NCBI GenBank assembly: GCA_013375475.1
Contig: JABXKD010000014.1
Coordinates: forward strand, 1-53,558
Reading direction: 5' to 3'
DNA from: Promethearchaeota archaeon
GTDB taxonomy: Archaea > Asgardarchaeota > Lokiarchaeia > Sigyniarchaeales > SOKP01
Length of the DNA: 53,558 bases
How positions within the stretch are numbered: position 1 is the first letter of the stretch; every line of letters begins with the position of its first letter. A program made the translations under genes and the position numbers. Below, one piece after another: positions 52,488 through 53,558 of this stretch. The notes beneath the pieces are model-generated. The model was not told where the DNA came from and ran no database searches. It was given only the letters and a program-made list of their open reading frames with translations.

Positions 52488-53558
52488 ATGGAACATCTTA
52501 ACTATATCCCTGAATGGGCAAAGACCGCGATCGTATATCATATATATCCTTTAGGTTTTTTTAATGCTCCTAAATATGGTCAAGAAGAGAGTGGTACGAC
52601 TAATCGATTATTGGAAATTAGAAATTTTTATGATCATTTCACAAAATTAGGAGTCAATGTGATTCAATTTGGACCCTTATTTGAATCTGTATCTCATGGA
52701 TATGATACGATAGATTATATGAAAATAGACCATCGTTTAGGAACTAATGATTTGTTCAAACAAATTACTACTGAGCTTCACAATATGAATATTAGAGTTA
52801 TAATTGATGGAGTGTTTAATCATGTTAGTAGGGAATTTGAGTCCTTTAAAGATATTCAGATTCATAAGGATGAATCCTGGCGCCGACATTGGCATTTTAT
52901 TGACTTTTCAAAAGATAATCCTTACAAGGATGGTTTGGATTATCAAAATTGGGAAGGGCATTATGAACTTGTAAAATTAAACCTAAATGAAAAAGATGTA
53001 AGGGATTATCTTTTTTCAGTAAGCAATTATTGGTTAAAAGAAATCGGAATAGATGGTTGGCGTTTAGATGTAGCATATCTTATTGGTACCAATTTCTGGC
53101 GAGAATTCAGGCAAGCATGTAAAAGAACTAAACCCGATTGCATTTTAATCGGAGAAATGATTCATGGTCCTTACGACAAATGGATTGGTCCAGATTTATT
53201 AGATGCGGGGACGGGATACCAAGTTTATAAATCAATTTGGAGCGCAATTAATTCCAATAATATGTACGAGCTTAAATCTATTTTAGAGAGGTCCTTTCAT
53301 CAAGAATGGGGATTATTTAAGAATATTACTTTATTAAATTTTCTAGGAAATCACGATTCTACGAGGATTCGTTCTATTTTAGAAGATGATAGGTATATCT
53401 TACCTGCATTTTTATTCCTTCTTACCACTAATGGTATTCCTAAAATATATTATGGGGACGAAATTGGCCTCAAAGGAGTTAAAACAGAGCAATCTGATGA
53501 AGAAGTAAGGAAACCGATGCCAAAATCATCTGATGAATGGCCTTCAATGGGTATTGAT
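52488..53558 (+). CDS. GH13 alpha-amylase family glycosidase (3' partial)
   Basis: The frame runs from the ATG at 52488 to the window end, 357 codons without a stop. It opens straight into the catalytic barrel (WAKTAIVYHIYPLGF), without an N-terminal carbohydrate module. The four GH13 regions are complete: DGVFNH (Asp107, His112), DGWRLD with nucleophile Asp194, ILIGE with acid Glu223, and GNHD with His289 and Asp290. No signal peptide, so it is probably cytoplasmic and acts on stored glycogen, maltodextrin or imported oligosaccharides; the closest functional group is neopullulanase/cyclomaltodextrinase-like. The C-terminal end is beyond the window. Confidence 0.92.
   Translation, partial: MEHLNYIPEWAKTAIVYHIYPLGFFNAPKYGQEESGTTNRLLEIRNFYDHFTKLGVNVIQFGPLFESVSHGYDTIDYMKIDHRLGTNDLFKQITTELHNMNIRVIIDGVFNHVSREFESFKDIQIHKDESWRRHWHFIDFSKDNPYKDGLDYQNWEGHYELVKLNLNEKDVRDYLFSVSNYWLKEIGIDGWRLDVAYLIGTNFWREFRQACKRTKPDCILIGEMIHGPYDKWIGPDLLDAGTGYQVYKSIWSAINSNNMYELKSILERSFHQEWGLFKNITLLNFLGNHDSTRIRSILEDDRYILPAFLFLLTTNGIPKIYYGDEIGLKGVKTEQSDEEVRKPMPKSSDEWPSMGID

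Overview
The window is AT-rich archaeal DNA, most likely from an Asgard archaeon (Promethearchaeota, probably Lokiarchaeia-like). Archaeal markers are an Orc1/Cdc6 initiator next to a XerA-type recombinase, an HdrA-MvhD fusion, poly-T ends after genes, and GGTGA-type ribosome binding sites that often precede TTG or GTG starts. Asgard markers are a gelsolin-like protein, two LURP-one-related proteins, a PH-like protein, a very eukaryote-like steroid 5-alpha-reductase homologue and a surface protein ending in an IPGYN-type tail. The lineage is inferred from gene content; no rRNA or tRNA is present to fix it. All 43 genes are protein coding; the first and last run off the window, and no gene-free stretch exceeds 300 bases.

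Region by region. 1-8 kb: the end of a surface protein, a winged-helix/acyl-CoA synthetase fusion divergent from a thiolase, a nitronate monooxygenase-like flavoprotein and a repeat-bearing ectodomain protein that may be CD36-like. 8-13 kb: a glycyl radical enzyme with no activase in view, then a thioredoxin reductase paralogue that has lost its redox cysteines beside an intact thioredoxin reductase. 12.7-17.3 kb: a Xer recombinase preceded by a 24-bp inverted repeat, Orc1/Cdc6, an extended SDR, the SRD5A-like enzyme and a small zinc ribbon protein. 17.4-29.7 kb: a DUF362 ferredoxin protein, a long SufS-like PLP enzyme, the TldD/TldE pair, a DUF4350-like protein, adenylosuccinate synthetase, a DUF47/PiT operon, a TraB/TIKI-like protein and an HSL-type esterase.

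30-33.8 kb: tyrosine phenol-lyase, HypB with a changed metal motif, a hexapeptide-repeat protein and an EamA transporter. 33.9-43.8 kb is the most unusual block: two paralogous vWA-like/C4HC3-finger/zinc-ribbon proteins, a winged-helix coiled-coil protein, a CDP-alcohol phosphatidyltransferase, two LURP-one-related proteins, a PH-like protein, a gelsolin-like protein and a HEAT-repeat protein. Five of the nine carry a terminal zinc ribbon. 44-53.5 kb: class I FBP aldolase, a small unknown, a winged-helix regulator, a DUF711 protein, HdrA-MvhD, a right-handed beta-helix surface protein and a GH13 amylase-family enzyme.

The metabolic picture is an anaerobe that handles acyl-CoAs, amino acids (tyrosine to phenol and pyruvate) and sugars, with hydrogen/ferredoxin electron transfer (HdrA-MvhD, HypB). 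The 34-44 kb block suggests a set of proteins working at the interface of membrane, actin-like cytoskeleton and regulation. That is an inference from domain content, because the genes alternate in strand and are not one operon.
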